DNA of 64,000 bases from Pseudomonas hygromyciniae (GCF_016925675.1 NZ_CP070506.1:3036501-3100500); one strand, 5' to 3'; counted from the stretch's first letter, positions 8,612-21,183 are shown. A program made the numbers and translations. Notes: generated from the sequence alone by a model not told the origin.

Positions 8612-11194
8612 ATGAGCACACGGCGATATTCTCTGCTGCACCTGAGCGCCTGGACGGCCAGCGCGACCCTGATGACAACCCTCTCGCTACCGGCCTACGC
8701 GGCCTGTACACCTGTGATCACGGTCGGCGACGACACCACCACCTGCGACAGTGGCACTACGCCCGGCTTTACCGATCTCAACGGCAATAACACTCTCAAC
8801 CTGCCTGCCGGTGGCAATGGCGCAATTACCAGCGCCGTGACATTTGGCGACGGCCACGATCTGGTACAAGCGCATTCGGGCAGCATGGGCGCGCTGAACA
8901 TGGGCAACGGGGCGAATATTTTCCGGGTGGAACTGGATGCGGTCGTGGGCGCAGTAACCCAGGGCGACGGGGCCGATAGCATCCAAGTCAGCGGCGGCAC
9001 TGTTGGCGCGATCAGCCAGGGCGATGGCATCGATGCCTACGCACAAAGCGGCGGTCGTGTCGCCAGCCTGGCCCAGGGCGACGGTCGAGATACGTTCAAT
9101 ATGAGTGGCGGCGAGATCGTGGGGGCGTTTGAAGATGGCGATGTGGCCACCCAATCGGCGGGCACTATCGGCCGGGTCGACATGAAGCTCGACAACAACT
9201 TCTACACCCTGCTGGGAGGGCGGATCAACGGCAACCTGGTGACCGGGTTTGGCCTGGACACCATCAGCATTTCCGGGGGCTATATCGGCGGCAACGTCAG
9301 TGTCAGCGGCGGCAACGACTTGTTCACCCTGACCGGCGGCGTGGTCAACGGCCAGGTGCTCATGAGCTTTGGCAACGACCAGTTCAACTGGATCGGCGCC
9401 GGCACGATCAATTCGACGGTCAATATGGGCCCGGACAACGACACCGCGCTGCTGCAGAACCTGACGCAAGCCACCCTCGCCGCGACGCCCCTGATCGATG
9501 GCGGCCTGGGCCTCGATACCTTGACCTTTGACAACACCCAGGCCACCAACGCCGAGCGCTACGCCAACTGGGAACAGGTCAACCTGGACAATGGCTCGCG
9601 CTTTACCCTGGCTGGGGATTTCAAGCTCGGCGATACCGGCACCGGTACCGGCGCCTTGAATATCGACGGCAGCAGTGTGCTGTCGGTCAGCCTGGGCGCC
9701 ATCAGCCCCATCACTGCCGGGCAGTTGGCCACCCTCAACAACAGCGGCCTGATCGATATGACCAGCGGTAGCACCAGCGCCACCGACAGCTTGACGGTCA
9801 ATGGCAACTACACCGGCAACAATGGCCAGATGGCGCTGCAAAGTGTGTTGGCCGGCGATGGCTCGGCCAGTGACAAACTGGTGGTGAACCTGGGCACGCT
9901 ACAGGGCAGCACCACCCTCAACGTCAGCAATCTGGGTGGGGCTGGCGCCGAAACCCTGAGCAACGGCATCCAGGTGGTCGAAGCACTCAACGGGGCGACG
10001 GGGAGCGATCGGGCCTTCAGCCTGGCGGGAGGCTCAGTGTCGGCTGGGGCGTACGAGTACTTTCTGTTCAAAGGCGGTGTCAGCGCAGGCTCCGAGCAGC
10101 AGTGGTATTTGCGCTCGGCCATTGTGGCGGCTCCGCTCCCCACCCCCGAGGAGCCTGTGGAGCCATTGCCGGTGCCGGTTCCCGGCGAAGGCACGCCGGT
10201 GGACTTGCCAACGCCGGTTCCCGGTGACGCGCCGATCCCGATCTATCGCCCCGAAGTCCCGGTGTATTCGGCACTGTTTCCGGCGGCGCAGCAGACGGTG
10301 CGGGCCATGCTCGGCACCTACCATGAGCGCATGGGCGACCAGGCGCGCCAGACCGCCAGCGGTTCATTCCCGGCGGGCTGGGGCCGGGTCTATGGTAATA
10401 GCAGCCGCCAGGCCTATGCCGGCACGGTCAGCCCGCGCTTGGACAGCTCGGTCACAGGCTTCCAGGTGGGCAGCGACCTGCATGCCTGGAGCACGGCCAA
10501 CGGCCAGACACAGCGTGTAGGTTTCTTCGTCGGCCATAGCCGCCTGCGGGGCAATATCGATGGTTTCAACCGCGGCTGGCAGCATCTGGATGCCGGCAAC
10601 ACCACCTTGCGTGGCGATAGCCTGGGCGTGTATTGGACCTTGATCGACCCGTATGGCTGGTACGTCGATGCCGTGCTGATGGGCACCCGCCTCCATGGCA
10701 GCAGCGAGTCTGATCGGGGCCTCAAGCTCAAGACCAAGGGTCACGATGTCCTGGGTTCGGTGGAAGTGGGCATACCGCTGCCCGTCGCGCCAAACTGGGT
10801 GCTGGAGCCGCAATTGCAGGTGATCGCCAATAAAACCCGGCTCGATCGCCAGAATGACGGGGTCTCCGACGTGTCGTTTTCCGCCGATACCGCCATCACC
10901 ACCCGGCTCGGCGCCAGGCTGCGAGGCAGTTATACCCTGGCCTCGATGCCGGTCCAGCCCTACCTGCGCGCCGATGTCTGGCATGCCTCCTCAGGAACCA
11001 ATCGGGTGCGTTTCAACGGTGTGACGGATATCGATACCGAGCAAAAATCCACCACCCTGGACCTGAGTGCAGGCGCCACCCTGCAGGTGTCCGAGCAGAT
11101 CAGCCTGTATGGCCAGTTGGGCTATGAGCGCAATCTGGACAGCAATGCCCTGGATGGGCGCAAGGGCACCGTTGGCGTCAGGATGGAGTTCTAG
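8612..11194 (+). CDS. Autotransporter (type Va) with repetitive beta-helix passenger
   Basis: 860 residues from the ATG at 8612, which follows GAGGA and starts a good signal peptide (MSTRRYSLLHL...LSLPAYA, cleavage before ACTP). Residues about 45-230 hold a degenerate repeat of roughly 18-21 residues of the form GDGxDxxxxSGGxVxxxxQ, expected to form a beta-helix. Residues about 510-550 are a Pro-rich linker (PTPEEPVEPLPVPVPGEG). The last ~300 residues are the outer-membrane beta-barrel (GWGRVYGNSSRQ..., ending GTVGVRMEF with the terminal Phe used for BAM insertion). Surface-exposed protein; no protease catalytic motif is seen, so adhesion or a structural role is likely. 241 bp without another gene precede it. 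Confidence 0.9.
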   Translation: MSTRRYSLLHLSAWTASATLMTTLSLPAYAACTPVITVGDDTTTCDSGTTPGFTDLNGNNTLNLPAGGNGAITSAVTFGDGHDLVQAHSGSMGALNMGNGANIFRVELDAVVGAVTQGDGADSIQVSGGTVGAISQGDGIDAYAQSGGRVASLAQGDGRDTFNMSGGEIVGAFEDGDVATQSAGTIGRVDMKLDNNFYTLLGGRINGNLVTGFGLDTISISGGYIGGNVSVSGGNDLFTLTGGVVNGQVLMSFGNDQFNWIGAGTINSTVNMGPDNDTALLQNLTQATLAATPLIDGGLGLDTLTFDNTQATNAERYANWEQVNLDNGSRFTLAGDFKLGDTGTGTGALNIDGSSVLSVSLGAISPITAGQLATLNNSGLIDMTSGSTSATDSLTVNGNYTGNNGQMALQSVLAGDGSASDKLVVNLGTLQGSTTLNVSNLGGAGAETLSNGIQVVEALNGATGSDRAFSLAGGSVSAGAYEYFLFKGGVSAGSEQQWYLRSAIVAAPLPTPEEPVEPLPVPVPGEGTPVDLPTPVPGDAPIPIYRPEVPVYSALFPAAQQTVRAMLGTYHERMGDQARQTASGSFPAGWGRVYGNSSRQAYAGTVSPRLDSSVTGFQVGSDLHAWSTANGQTQRVGFFVGHSRLRGNIDGFNRGWQHLDAGNTTLRGDSLGVYWTLIDPYGWYVDAVLMGTRLHGSSESDRGLKLKTKGHDVLGSVEVGIPLPVAPNWVLEPQLQVIANKTRLDRQNDGVSDVSFSADTAITTRLGARLRGSYTLASMPVQPYLRADVWHASSGTNRVRFNGVTDIDTEQKSTTLDLSAGATLQVSEQISLYGQLGYERNLDSNALDGRKGTVGVRMEF

Positions 11195-11203
11195 GGCGCA
11201 GGG

Positions 11204-14200
11204 TTATTGGAACACTTGGGCTTCGCCATCGACGGTTGCGCTTATCCAGCGCGGCTCCATGGGATCGCTCCATACCGAACGCGGTGGCGTCCCTCCATCA
11301 CTGATCAGGATGCGCCTGCCCGACTGGCTCCACTCCTGCATCCGCGCCTTGAACGCGGCGGGATAATCTGCTGCCCGGCAGGTGATACCGGCCCAGGGAT
11401 CGACGACCCAGGCGTCGTCCCACTCCGTCCCCACAAAGCCTTTGCTGCGCGGCTGCCCCGGTGGGCCGCCGACAATCGCGAAGGTATGGCCTTTGACCTG
11501 GGCGATCCGTGCACGGCCACCACTGGCATTGATCGTATCAACCGCGACTTTGGCCATCTGGTCACAATTGCCGGCACCGGTCTTGAGCACCATTTCGCTA
11601 TAGTTCGGCGCGCCCGTGCGGGTGTAAAGCCAACCCACCATTTGCGTTGCCGTCTCGCTACGCACGACCTCACCGGCAAGTCCGGGAACCTGTTGATTGG
11701 CTGAGCGGATGCCAGTGGCCTGGAACTGCTCGTCAACCGCTGCCCTGGCCTCTTGTGCATACACGCGATTCTGTTGTTCGACCGGCAACTGGGCGAAGTC
11801 AGCCGGTTTCTTGATCGGCGCAAGTCGAATCGGTTTTGCCGCGACCACCACATGTCCGGGGTTGCTTCCCGCCGCGTACACCCCCCATCAGGACTTCGCG
11901 CTGTTTCTCGGGGGAAAGCCCCTTCAAGACGTTGGCAAGATGGCTGATTTCTGCGGGCGACATGGGTTCGTCGGCAACGATTTTCTTGATCAGGCTCTCA
12001 AGGCTGGGCAATACCACCAACGGATTGTCTGGAAGGCCTTGGGCCACAAAACCGTAAATATCCTTGTATTGGTCGTACTGTTTGATGAATTCAACGTCCA
12101 GCGGGTCGTTACGGGTCATGCGATGAAAATCAAGTTGGCCGTTACCATTGAGTTCGCTGTAGTAATGCACACCGGTATCGGCCTCGACCACCACGTATTG
12201 GCGATTGTCATGGTTGATCTTGAAACCTCTGACAACCCGCTGATCGTTGCTCAAGTCGCTGATCACATCCATCTTGATCACCACGGTTTCGCGGTTGATC
12301 GCCCGGGGCAGACCAAAGTCGTCGTAGCCAAAATCCGGCTCGTTGACCAGGGTCCCGGTGGTACGCGCCTTGTAGGCCACAGGTTGCGCACTCGCCAGCG
12401 GCAACAGTTCCTGGTTGCCCGCTTCGTTGACGCGGTAACGGCGGTGCTCATGAATCACGGTCCGTGGCCCGTTGGCCTGCCCGGCACCGGGAATCAGGCG
12501 TCGATGTTCAAGTGCCTGGGCGTCCTGGAATACTGAGGTTCCGCCAGGCTCGATCTGCTTGGTGTAGCACAGGTCATTGACGTCACGCCTGGACCTCTTG
12601 CCCCCAGCGCCACAGGTTGGCACCAAGTCTTCGAGCGGCCCGGTATGATCCGCGCCGCCAAGTTTGATCAGGCTCTCGGGCTTTTCCGGGTTATAGCGAT
12701 AAACGTCATCGCCCACGATGACGTCGCTGTACTTGTGTCGCGTCAACACGCGCACCTGATCGCTGGAGAGACCTTCGGCCACGCGCAAGGTCTGCCCATG
12801 CGCCAAGGGCCTGGGCGTCAAGGCAATGTGCGGGGTAATGTCGTAACGGCCCCTGCCGGGCAACTTGAGAGCGGCGGATTGTTTGAACTGGGTGATGCCA
12901 GCCTGAATACTTTTGATATCCGCGCCCTTGAACCTGAGAAAGTTGCCTGCCTTGGTGTTGAAAGCGGGCATTACCGGATCAAGGGGATTCAAATTGCGCA
13001 CGACTGAAACTGCGAACTTCTTTACCAGCGGCCCAAACTTTGGCAGCAGTGCACGTAAACCGATGTTGCCCGCGGTGGATACAAGGCGCACCGAACCCGC
13101 AGCAAACTTGCCCGCTGGGCCCGCAAACGTCATCAGTCCATCGCCGGCGAGATCCAAAATACCCTGCTTGGTATCACCGTTGACCAGGCTTTCAATGCCA
13201 CTCCAGAACGGAATAACCATCTGGGCAGTCCCTTTGACGCGCTGCCAGAACATCTCATCATTTTTCTGCGCCTCGCTTTCCCTTTCGGGGTCCGACGCTG
13301 CCCATGCCTTTAAAGTGTCTGGATCGACATAAAACAATTTTTCAGTAACGGTCACCGCGATTGCCGCAGACCGTTCGGACGTCAGGGTTTGCGGCATTGC
13401 ACTGTTAGATTGGGCGGACGACGCCGAAAAGTGTGCGAGCTGCTGTGGCACAACGATAGAAAAACTTGGGGGTTTAGGGCCAATGCCTGCCTTGTAGGCC
13501 GCCCACTGCGCCTTGAACCTGGCCTTGCTGTCTGGGCTGGTATTGCGCACCACCAACTCTTCAGACGGTTCGCCCTCGGTGGTGTGTTCGATTGAAATGA
13601 AGTCTTTGCCATAGCTTTTATCGGCGTGATTGTAGGATTCGAGAATAGGTTTCAAGTCGTCGCGACGCCGGGCAATGCCCTTGACCGGATTGACTTCGTA
13701 ATAGCTCGTTTCGCCCTCATGCACCGTCTTGAGCACAAACGCCGGGCGCGTCACTGCCGCCTTTTTCTCGTCATCGCTTTCATTGTCGGAGCCGGGTTTG
13801 GTGCGCAGTGCATAAACCGTAACGTCACCCTGTTCAATCGCCCTGCGGTCCTGTACTGGCAACTGGGACAAGTAACTGCAAACCAGTTTTCCATAGGCTG
13901 TCTTGGTATCGGCCAGGTATTTGTCAAACTTCGCCTTGAATGTGTCTTCGTCATAAACAGGGTATTGATAGCGGACTTCGGCAGGGGTGAGTTTTTCGCC
14001 ACTGAGATACCTGTATAGGGCAAAAAGCGGACTTACCAGGGACAGCACTTCAGTGCGTGAGGTGCCCTTTGCCATGCGTTCGAAATAATTTTTGCGCATG
14101 GGCACGTCAGCCCCCAGTTGCTGGGTAGCTTCTACCACCGTATCGACATGGGCATCAAATGCCTCAACCGCCTGGTTAATCTCTTGCGACGAATAGTCGG

Positions 14201-15371
14201 CCTTTTGTGGCAGTACACCTTGCGCCACAGCCCAGTCCAACGTCGCCGGAATGCGGGTCGAGGCGATAAGCGACCATTGCTCGTCGGTGGTCGCTTGTTG
14301 GCTGAGCTTGCCAGGCAGATCAACCAGCGCTTGAAACCCCATGCGTCGCGATGAACCCGGTTCAAGGGCTTCGGCCAGTCTGACACCGTGCTGAAAGTTC
14401 ACGGATACGGCGGTTCCTTTGTACGGCAGGTCTGCAGGAATATCGCGCACGGCAAAGTCGGCCGGAAACTGTGGCCGCAGAAGATAGGCCGCCAGATACG
14501 CCTGTTCGGCAGATAGTTGCTTTGAATCGACCAGGTGTTGCCTGAACTGCGCATTGATCGCCGGGTAGCCCTGGCTCCAATGGGCGCTGGACGCCAGATC
14601 AAAGCCGGCAATCTGCGCGTTTTTACGCCCCGGCACCGGGTCCAGGCTTAGGGCCAGCGCCTTGATCAATAACTTGATCTTGACCTCTGGCGCGACAATG
14701 CCATCCAACGCAGGCCCCGTCCCGCTCAGCTTCCTCAGTAACTGTTGAATCAGATCATCGGCCTTGGGTGACTTGAGTATTTGTTCCAGCACCGCAGCGG
14801 GCGTGCCCTGGGCGTTGGCAAGCGTCTGGGGGGAAAGGCCTTCGGTCAAAAGGCCGAGCAAAGGCTTTTTGTACTTTGTCTCCAGCTCACTCACCCATTG
14901 GGCAATTGCGCCGTCATTTTTCTGCTGCAGCAAGCCGTCCACATCGCTCGAATGATCGTCCAGGCCCAAGGCAATTTCGCTGCGGGCATCTTGCGCGGCA
15001 TCAATTGCCGCCTGCACTTGAGCGGGGGTGTTGGGGGCGGACGGCACCACGCCGTAGAACTTGAGCATGTTGTCGAGGCGGTTGGTGCCAGGCTGGGTAG
15101 AGCCATTGGGCGGTATCAGCGGTGAGTCTTTGTTGAGAAACAAATGTTTTTTGGAAAAGCCACCGGGATCCTTCGAGGCTTTCAGCTCGTGTAGAACCCT
15201 CAATATCTCGTCCAGGTCCGCCAGCTTTCCGCGCACCGCGGCCCGTTGCCAACCGCTGGGTTGCTCGGCTGGCGCTATCAACGCCAAGCCAGGCTTGTCG
15301 TGGGTGGCTACGGGTTGCACGTTGAGAGGAGTCACGGCCGTACGTGGCGCGTTGAGGTGGACTGACGTCAT
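11204..15371 (-). CDS. Large toxin-like protein with C-terminal Cys-His-Asp (transglutaminase/papain-like) domain
   Basis: About 1388 residues after removing one G at the run 11881-11886 (joins EVLMG to VYAAGSNPGHV). The N-terminal ~1000 residues resemble the very large secreted toxin-like proteins of pseudomonads. They include a membrane-interacting-looking stretch (QMVIPFWSGIESLVNG...GDGLMTFAGPAGKFAAGSV) and, further on, RHKYSDVIVGDDVYRYNP. The last ~170 residues contain GAGNCDQMAK (Cys1269), VKGHTFAIVGG (His1295) and WVVDPWAGI (Asp1324). This order and spacing match transglutaminase-like/papain-like cysteine enzymes. No signal peptide or RHS repeats; no immunity gene follows. It lies between the autotransporter and glgB, interrupting the glucan genes. 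Function is inferred, substrate unknown; overall family membership is from memory. Confidence 0.7.
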
Positions 15372-15506
15372 GGTGTGTTCGTCTCCGGCAGTGATACACA
15401 GACACGGCGACGTACGAGGGAAGTAGGAACCTACGCTTGATCACCGGCACGAATGTGTGGATCTGACGTAGGAAAATGTTCCAAAGAGAGTGGTAACTGT
15501 ATTTGT

Positions 15507-15528
15507 AGGAGCCGGCAAGCCGGCTCCT
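15507..15528. repeat. Single REP-type hairpin between glgB and the toxin-like gene
   Basis: Perfect 10-bp arms AGGAGCCGGC / GCCGGCTCCT with a 2-base loop, just downstream of the glgB stop (minus strand). Same element type as at 2174-2199. The rest of the 15372-15534 gap shows no gene. Confidence 0.65.
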
Positions 15529-15534
15529 TGGTGC

Positions 15535-17763
15535 TTACTCCTGACGCAAAATCAGCACCGCCAATGGCGGCAGATTCAACGACAGTGATACCGCCTGCCC
15601 ATGGAGCGGCTCGTCCTGGGTAAAGGCTTCGCCGCCATTGCCGTAGTTGGAACCGGAATAGGTGTCGGCATCACTGTTGATCAGCTCTTTCCAGCGGCCG
15701 GCCAGGGGCACGCCCACCTTGTACGCCTCACGGGGCACTGGGGTGAAGTTGGCCACCACCAACACGGGCTTGCCGCTTTTGCCCCAACGCAGCCAGGCAT
15801 ACACGCTGTTGATCGCATCGTCACCAATCAACCACTGAAAGCCTTGCGGCGCATCGTCTTGTTCATGCAGTGCCGGTTCTTCGCGGTACAGCCGATTGAG
15901 GTCGCCCACCAGTTTCTGCACGCCCCGGTGTTCGGGGTATTGCAGCAGGTACCAATCCAGTTGCTGGTCGTGATTCCATTCGCGCCATTGGCCGAACTCA
16001 CAGCCCATGAACAACAGTTTTTTGCCCGGATGCATCCACATAAAGCTCAGGTAGGCGCGCAGGTTGGCGAATTTCTGCCAGCGATCGCCGGGCATTTTGT
16101 CGATCAGCGAGTGTTTGCCGTGCACCACTTCATCATGGGAGATCGGCAGTACAAAGCGCTCGGACCAGGCATACACCAGGCCGAAACTCAGTTCATTGTG
16201 ATGGTGGGCGCGGTACACCGGGTCTTGCTGGATGTAATGCAGCGAGTCGTGCATCCAGCCCATGTTCCATTTGTAGTTGAAGCCCAGGCCGCCCTGCTGG
16301 GTCGGCTGGCTGACACCGGGCCAGGCCGTGGATTCCTCGGCAATCACCAGGGCACCAGGGGCCTCCAGCGCCACCACATCGTTCAAATGGCGCAGGAAGT
16401 CGATGGCTTCCAGGTTCTCACGCCCGCCGTGGCGATTGGGCACCCACTCGCCGGCCTTGCGCGAATAGTCGCGATACAGCATCGACGCCACCGCATCCAC
16501 CCGCAGCCCATCGATATGGAAATGCTTGAGCCAGTGCAACGCCGAGGCCAGCATGAAACCGTGAACCTCGGTACGCCCCAGGTTGTAGATCAGGGTGTCC
16601 CAATCCTGATGGAAGCCTTCCAGCGGGTTGCCATATTCGTACAGTGCAGTGCCATCAAACTGCGCCAGGCCGTGGGTGTCGGTGGGGAAATGCGCGGGCA
16701 CCCAGTCGAGAATGATGCCGATATCCGCCTGATGGCAGGCGTTGACGAACGCGCCAAAGTCATCGGGCGAGCCGAAGCGCGCGCTGGGCGCAAATTGCGA
16801 CAGCGGCTGATAGCCCCAGGAGCCACCGAAGGGGTGCTCCATGATCGGCATCAACTCGATATGGGTAAAACCCAGTTCCTGCACATAGGGAATCAGCCGC
16901 TCGCCCAGCTCGCGCCAACTGTACTGGCGCGCCACTTCGCCCAACTCGTCGAGTTCGCATTGCCAGGAGCCGACGTGCAGTTCGTAGATCGACAGCGGCG
17001 CGCTGGCCGCCTGGCGCTCACCCCGGGCTTGCATCCACGCCTCATCTGCCCATTGCACCTGCAACGGTGCGGCGACTTTCGACGCGGTGTCGGGCGGCAG
17101 TTGCGTGGCCAGGGCCATGGGGTCGGCCTTGAGCGGCAAGATGCCGCTGGCGCCGAGGATTTCGTACTTGTAGGCCGCCCCCGGTTGCAGACGCGGGATA
17201 AAGATCTCCCACACCCCGGCCGGATGACGCAGGCGCATCGGGTAGCGGCGCCCGTCCCAGATATTGAAATCGCCCACCACCGAGACCCGCCGCGCATTCG
17301 GCGCCCACACCGCAAAACGCACGCCCTGAATGCCGTCAACGCTCATCACCTGGGCGCCGAGGCAGTTGCTCAGGTCGCGGTGATTGCCTTCGGCAAACAG
17401 GTACAGGTCCATTTCCCCGAGCAACTGGCCAAAGCTGTAGGGGTCTTCGGTGATCTGCTCGCCGCCGGCCCACTGGATCTTCAGCAGGTAGCCCTGGCGT
17501 GTGGCGAAATGCCCAATGAACAAACCTGGGACCGGGGTGGCGTCGAGGCTGCCGAGGACCTCGTGACTGCCACGCGCCAGCACCTCGACGCTCAGGGCTT
17601 CGGGCAAAAACGCGCGGATGACCTGACCGCCCGCCTCGTCCTCATGGGGCCCGAGGATCGCGAACGGATCCGGGTGCTCGGCTCGCACCAGGGCTTCGAT
17701 ATCCTTGGGGGCAGGCATGATCTTGAACGTCGATTGCAGCGGTTCTTTGTGTGTAAAACTCAT
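15535..17763 (-). CDS. glgB: 1,4-alpha-glucan branching enzyme
   Basis: 742 residues from the ATG at 17763 ([10 protein letters not shown]...); the reading frame stays open upstream, but that extension is not protein-like. GlgB transfers a cut alpha-1,4 chain to an O6 position, creating alpha-1,6 branches. Seen: CBM48 region ([20 protein letters not shown]), GH13 barrel with [20 protein letters not shown] (nucleophile Asp), [14 protein letters not shown] (acid/base Glu) and [18 protein letters not shown]. Full length with all motifs intact. It lies 52 bp after treS-pep2 in the same direction, and probably branches the linear glucan made by GlgE. Confidence 0.96.
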   Translation of the reverse strand: MSFTHKEPLQSTFKIMPAPKDIEALVRAEHPDPFAILGPHEDEAGGQVIRAFLPEALSVEVLARGSHEVLGSLDATPVPGLFIGHFATRQGYLLKIQWAGGEQITEDPYSFGQLLGEMDLYLFAEGNHRDLSNCLGAQVMSVDGIQGVRFAVWAPNARRVSVVGDFNIWDGRRYPMRLRHPAGVWEIFIPRLQPGAAYKYEILGASGILPLKADPMALATQLPPDTASKVAAPLQVQWADEAWMQARGERQAASAPLSIYELHVGSWQCELDELGEVARQYSWRELGERLIPYVQELGFTHIELMPIMEHPFGGSWGYQPLSQFAPSARFGSPDDFGAFVNACHQADIGIILDWVPAHFPTDTHGLAQFDGTALYEYGNPLEGFHQDWDTLIYNLGRTEVHGFMLASALHWLKHFHIDGLRVDAVASMLYRDYSRKAGEWVPNRHGGRENLEAIDFLRHLNDVVALEAPGALVIAEESTAWPGVSQPTQQGGLGFNYKWNMGWMHDSLHYIQQDPVYRAHHHNELSFGLVYAWSERFVLPISHDEVVHGKHSLIDKMPGDRWQKFANLRAYLSFMWMHPGKKLLFMGCEFGQWREWNHDQQLDWYLLQYPEHRGVQKLVGDLNRLYREEPALHEQDDAPQGFQWLIGDDAINSVYAWLRWGKSGKPVLVVANFTPVPREAYKVGVPLAGRWKELINSDADTYSGSNYGNGGEAFTQDEPLHGQAVSLSLNLPPLAVLILRQE

Positions 17764-17815
17764 GATTTCTCCCACTGCTTGCGGTTTTGAATAAGGGTCT
17801 GACACAGGAAGCCTC

Positions 17816-20800
17816 CTAAATGTGGCTGGCCAACAACCCATGCAACCCACGCAATGGCACCGCCAACCAGGTCGGACGGTTCTGCGCTTCGTAGGCCACT
17901 TCGTACGCAGCCTTCTCCAGGCTGAACAACGCCAATGCCGCCTGCGCCCCTTTGGCATTCTGCCAATCATGCGCCAGTGTAGACGTAGCCTGTTGATACG
18001 CTTGGATAAATGCCTGTTGCGCTTCACTGCGGTAACGATCGGCGACCCGCAGGCGTGCCGCATCGGCGTCGGCCGAGTGATCCAGGCCTTGTGCTTGCAC
18101 ATTCAGGGCCATGGCGGCGGCATAGTCGAACGAACGCAACACACCGCTGACGTCCTTGTACGGGCTGTGCTTGCCCCGGCGCTCGTGCAGCGGCCGGGCA
18201 GGCTCGCCTTCGAAGTCGATCAGGTAGGCATCGCCCTTGACCACCAGCACCTGGCCCAGGTGCAAATCCCCATGCACACGAATGCGCAAACCGCCCAGGG
18301 TGGCTTTCGCTAAATCCTGCACATGGCTGGCGATGAACTTTTTCTGTGCCAGCAGTTGAGTGACCAACGCCTGATCGTCAGGGTTCAATTGGCTTTGATG
18401 CTGTTTGAGCAGTTGCAGGGCGCGCTCGACCTGGGCCCCCACTTGCTTGGCCCAACCCTGGCAGTCCTTGGCCGAGGTGACTTCAGGCTGGAAGTCCGGA
18501 TTGCTCGTAGTCGCGGCCAGGACGTTGTGCATCTCCCCCAGCCGCTGCCCCAGCAACCCGGCGAAGTCGGCCAGTTCACCGAGGGCGTTGTAGTGCTGTT
18601 CCTGTTCGGAAATGGCTTGGGCCAGTTCGTCGCGGATCGCCCGCTCCAGGTTGTTCTGGGTCCAGCTCCAGGCATCGCCCTGGTTGCTGAGATAGCCCTG
18701 GGCAATCATCAACAGATTGTCCTGGCCCTCGGCATCGCGACGGATCACCGAGCCCAGCAAGGGCGAGATATGCGCGTAGCCGGCGGCGGTCAGGTAGGCA
18801 CCCATTTCCAGTTCCGGGTGGACCCCGGCGCTGACTTTGCGAATCAACTTCAGCACCAGGCTTTCGCCCACCACCACCGAACTGTTGGATTGTTCAGCCG
18901 CCAGGTAGCGCACTTGCAACTCGTCCCCCACCGGCAGATCGGCCAATTGCGGGGTCGGCTCGAAACGAATCTCGCCATCGCTGCTGCTGAGTACGGTCTG
19001 CGCACGCAGGCCTTCGATAACGGCGCGGATATAGCTGTCGAGGCTGAAAGCATCGGTGATCAAGCCCACCTGGCGCACCCGGCGGACCCGCGCCAGGGCC
19101 AGTTGTTGCGGCAAGGCGCTGGTGAACTGGTCTTCGCCCAGCAGGCCAAAGGGCAATTGGTAACGGCTGGTCTGCCCGGCGCTGGTCACTTCTATCTCGC
19201 TGAGCAGCACCGGGTGCTGCGCATCGCCAAACCGCACGCCATAGGCGATGCGCACACTGTCTATGGCCGCGTCCTTATTGGCAAACCAGCGCCGCTTGGG
19301 CAGCCAGGTAGGCAACGAGGTTTGCTCCAGGGTGGTGCGCGATGGCGCTTCGAGCAACTCTTCGAGGCGTTTTTTCAGGACCAGGGTGGGGAAATCCGGC
19401 AGGCTTTGGGCCGGTTCCACATGCCAGCTGGGCATTTGGTTTTCGGTGGCGAGCACGAACCAGTAGAAGCCATAGGGCGCCAGGGTCAGCAGGAAATTCA
19501 GCTGGCCAATGGGTGGGAATGCATTGCCACCGAGCATTTCCACCGGAACCATGCCGGCGAAGGCTGACAGGTCCAGCTCCGCCGCCTGGGCGGTGCGCGA
19601 CACATTGGCCACGCACAGGATGATTTCGTGCTTGCCGTCGGCGCCGGTGTATTCGCGGGTGTAGGCGAGGATCCGGCGATTGCTCGGTGAGAGCATTTTC
19701 AGGCTGCCACGGCCAAATGCCTTGGACTGCTTGCGGATCGCCAACATGCGGCGGGTCCAGTTCAGCAGTGAGTGTGGGTCCTGGGCCTGGGTTTCGACGT
19801 TGACCGACTGGTAACCGTAGAGCGGGTCCATGATCGGCGGTAGCACCAGGCTGGCCGGATCGGCGCGGGAAAACCCGCCATTGCGGTCGATGGACCATTG
19901 CATCGGCGTACGCACGCCGTCGCGGTCACCCAGGTAGATGTTGTCGCCCATGCCGATTTCATCCCCGTAATACAGGGTCGGCGTGCCGGGCATCGACAGC
20001 AGTAGGCTGTTGAGCAGCTCGATGCGTCGGCGGTCGCGCTCCATCAATGGCGCCAGGCGTCGACGAATACCCAGATTGATACGCGCGCGGCGGTCGGCGG
20101 CGTAGTAGTTCCACAGGTAGTCGCGCTCCTTGTCGGTGACCATTTCCAGGGTCAGCTCATCATGGTTGCGCAGGAAAATCGCCCATTGGCAGTTGGCGGG
20201 AATTTCCGGGGTCTGGCGCAGGATGTCGGTGATCGGAAAGCGATCTTCCTGGGCCAGGGCCATATACATGCGCGGCATCAGCGGGAAGTGGAAGGCCATG
20301 TGGCATTCATCGCCGTCATCGCCCTTCTGGTCGCCAAAGTACAGCTGGGTATCTTCCGGCCACTGGTTGGCTTCGGCCAGCAGCATGCGGTCGGGGTAGT
20401 TGGCGTCGATCTCGGCACGGATCTGCTTGAGCACATCGTGGGTTTCGGGGAGGTTTTCGTTGTTGGTGCCGTCGCGCTCGATCAGGTAGGGAATGGCGTC
20501 TAGGCGCAGGCCGTCGATGCCCATGTCCAGCCAGTAGCGCATCACCGACAGCACGGCTTTCATGACTTGCGGGTTATCGAAGTTGAGGTCCGGTTGGTGG
20601 GAATAGAAACGGTGCCAGAAGTATTGGCCGGCGACCGGGTCCCAGGTCCAGTTGGATTTTTCGGTGTCGAGGAAAATGATGCGGGTGCCGTCGTATTTCT
20701 GGTCGTCATCGGACCACACGTAAAAGTCCCGCGCACTGGAGCCGGGCTTGGCCTTGCGTGCCCGCTGGAACCAGGGATGCTGGTCGGACGTGTGGTTGAT

Positions 20801-21133
20801 CACCAGTTCAGTGATCACCCGCAGGCCGCGCTTGTGCGCCTCGGCGATAAAGCGCTTGGCGTCGGCCATGGTCCCGTAGTCGCTGTGTACGCCACGGTAT
20901 TCGGCGATGTCATAGCCGTCGTCACGCCGTGGCGAGGGATAGAACGGCAGCAGCCAGATGGTATTCACGCCCAGGTCGGCGATGTAGTCGAGTTTGGCGA
21001 TCAGCCCGGGGAAGTCACCGATGCCGTCGTTGTTGGAGTCGAAATAGGATTTGACGTGAACCTGGTAAATCACCGCGTCCTTGTACCAGAGCGGGTCTTT
21101 GATAAAGGTGGCAGCCTTGGGTTTCTTCGCCAT
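17816..21133 (-). CDS. treS: Trehalose synthase fused to maltokinase (TreS-Pep2)
   Basis: 1105 residues. Residues ~1-550 are GH13 trehalose synthase interconverting trehalose and maltose: [36 protein letters not shown] (nucleophile Asp), [12 protein letters not shown] (Glu) and [13 protein letters not shown]. Residues ~580-1105 are maltokinase (Pep2): [13 protein letters not shown] (ATP-binding Lys region), [12 protein letters not shown] (catalytic loop Asp) and [12 protein letters not shown] (metal-binding Asp). The fusion makes maltose-1-phosphate from trehalose and ATP, the GlgE substrate. ATG start with AGGAG 8 bp upstream. This fusion is the usual arrangement in Pseudomonas. Confidence 0.96.
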   Translation of the reverse strand: MAKKPKAATFIKDPLWYKDAVIYQVHVKSYFDSNNDGIGDFPGLIAKLDYIADLGVNTIWLLPFYPSPRRDDGYDIAEYRGVHSDYGTMADAKRFIAEAHKRGLRVITELVINHTSDQHPWFQRARKAKPGSSARDFYVWSDDDQKYDGTRIIFLDTEKSNWTWDPVAGQYFWHRFYSHQPDLNFDNPQVMKAVLSVMRYWLDMGIDGLRLDAIPYLIERDGTNNENLPETHDVLKQIRAEIDANYPDRMLLAEANQWPEDTQLYFGDQKGDDGDECHMAFHFPLMPRMYMALAQEDRFPITDILRQTPEIPANCQWAIFLRNHDELTLEMVTDKERDYLWNYYAADRRARINLGIRRRLAPLMERDRRRIELLNSLLLSMPGTPTLYYGDEIGMGDNIYLGDRDGVRTPMQWSIDRNGGFSRADPASLVLPPIMDPLYGYQSVNVETQAQDPHSLLNWTRRMLAIRKQSKAFGRGSLKMLSPSNRRILAYTREYTGADGKHEIILCVANVSRTAQAAELDLSAFAGMVPVEMLGGNAFPPIGQLNFLLTLAPYGFYWFVLATENQMPSWHVEPAQSLPDFPTLVLKKRLEELLEAPSRTTLEQTSLPTWLPKRRWFANKDAAIDSVRIAYGVRFGDAQHPVLLSEIEVTSAGQTSRYQLPFGLLGEDQFTSALPQQLALARVRRVRQVGLITDAFSLDSYIRAVIEGLRAQTVLSSSDGEIRFEPTPQLADLPVGDELQVRYLAAEQSNSSVVVGESLVLKLIRKVSAGVHPELEMGAYLTAAGYAHISPLLGSVIRRDAEGQDNLLMIAQGYLSNQGDAWSWTQNNLERAIRDELAQAISEQEQHYNALGELADFAGLLGQRLGEMHNVLAATTSNPDFQPEVTSAKDCQGWAKQVGAQVERALQLLKQHQSQLNPDDQALVTQLLAQKKFIASHVQDLAKATLGGLRIRVHGDLHLGQVLVVKGDAYLIDFEGEPARPLHERRGKHSPYKDVSGVLRSFDYAAAMALNVQAQGLDHSADADAARLRVADRYRSEAQQAFIQAYQQATSTLAHDWQNAKGAQAALALFSLEKAAYEVAYEAQNRPTWLAVPLRGLHGLLASHI

Positions 21134-21183
21134 TGGAAACTCCTGGAAAATTCAAAAAAACTCAGACACTGGGCTCGATCTAG

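Noticed and set aside
11204..11881. Separate 225-residue cysteine-protease gene
   Set aside because: It is the continuation of the 1388-residue gene after a one-base slip at 11881-11886; it has no start signal of its own.
15601..17790. 729-codon plus-strand frame opposite glgB
   Set aside because: Antisense shadow of a complete, motif-bearing GlgB.
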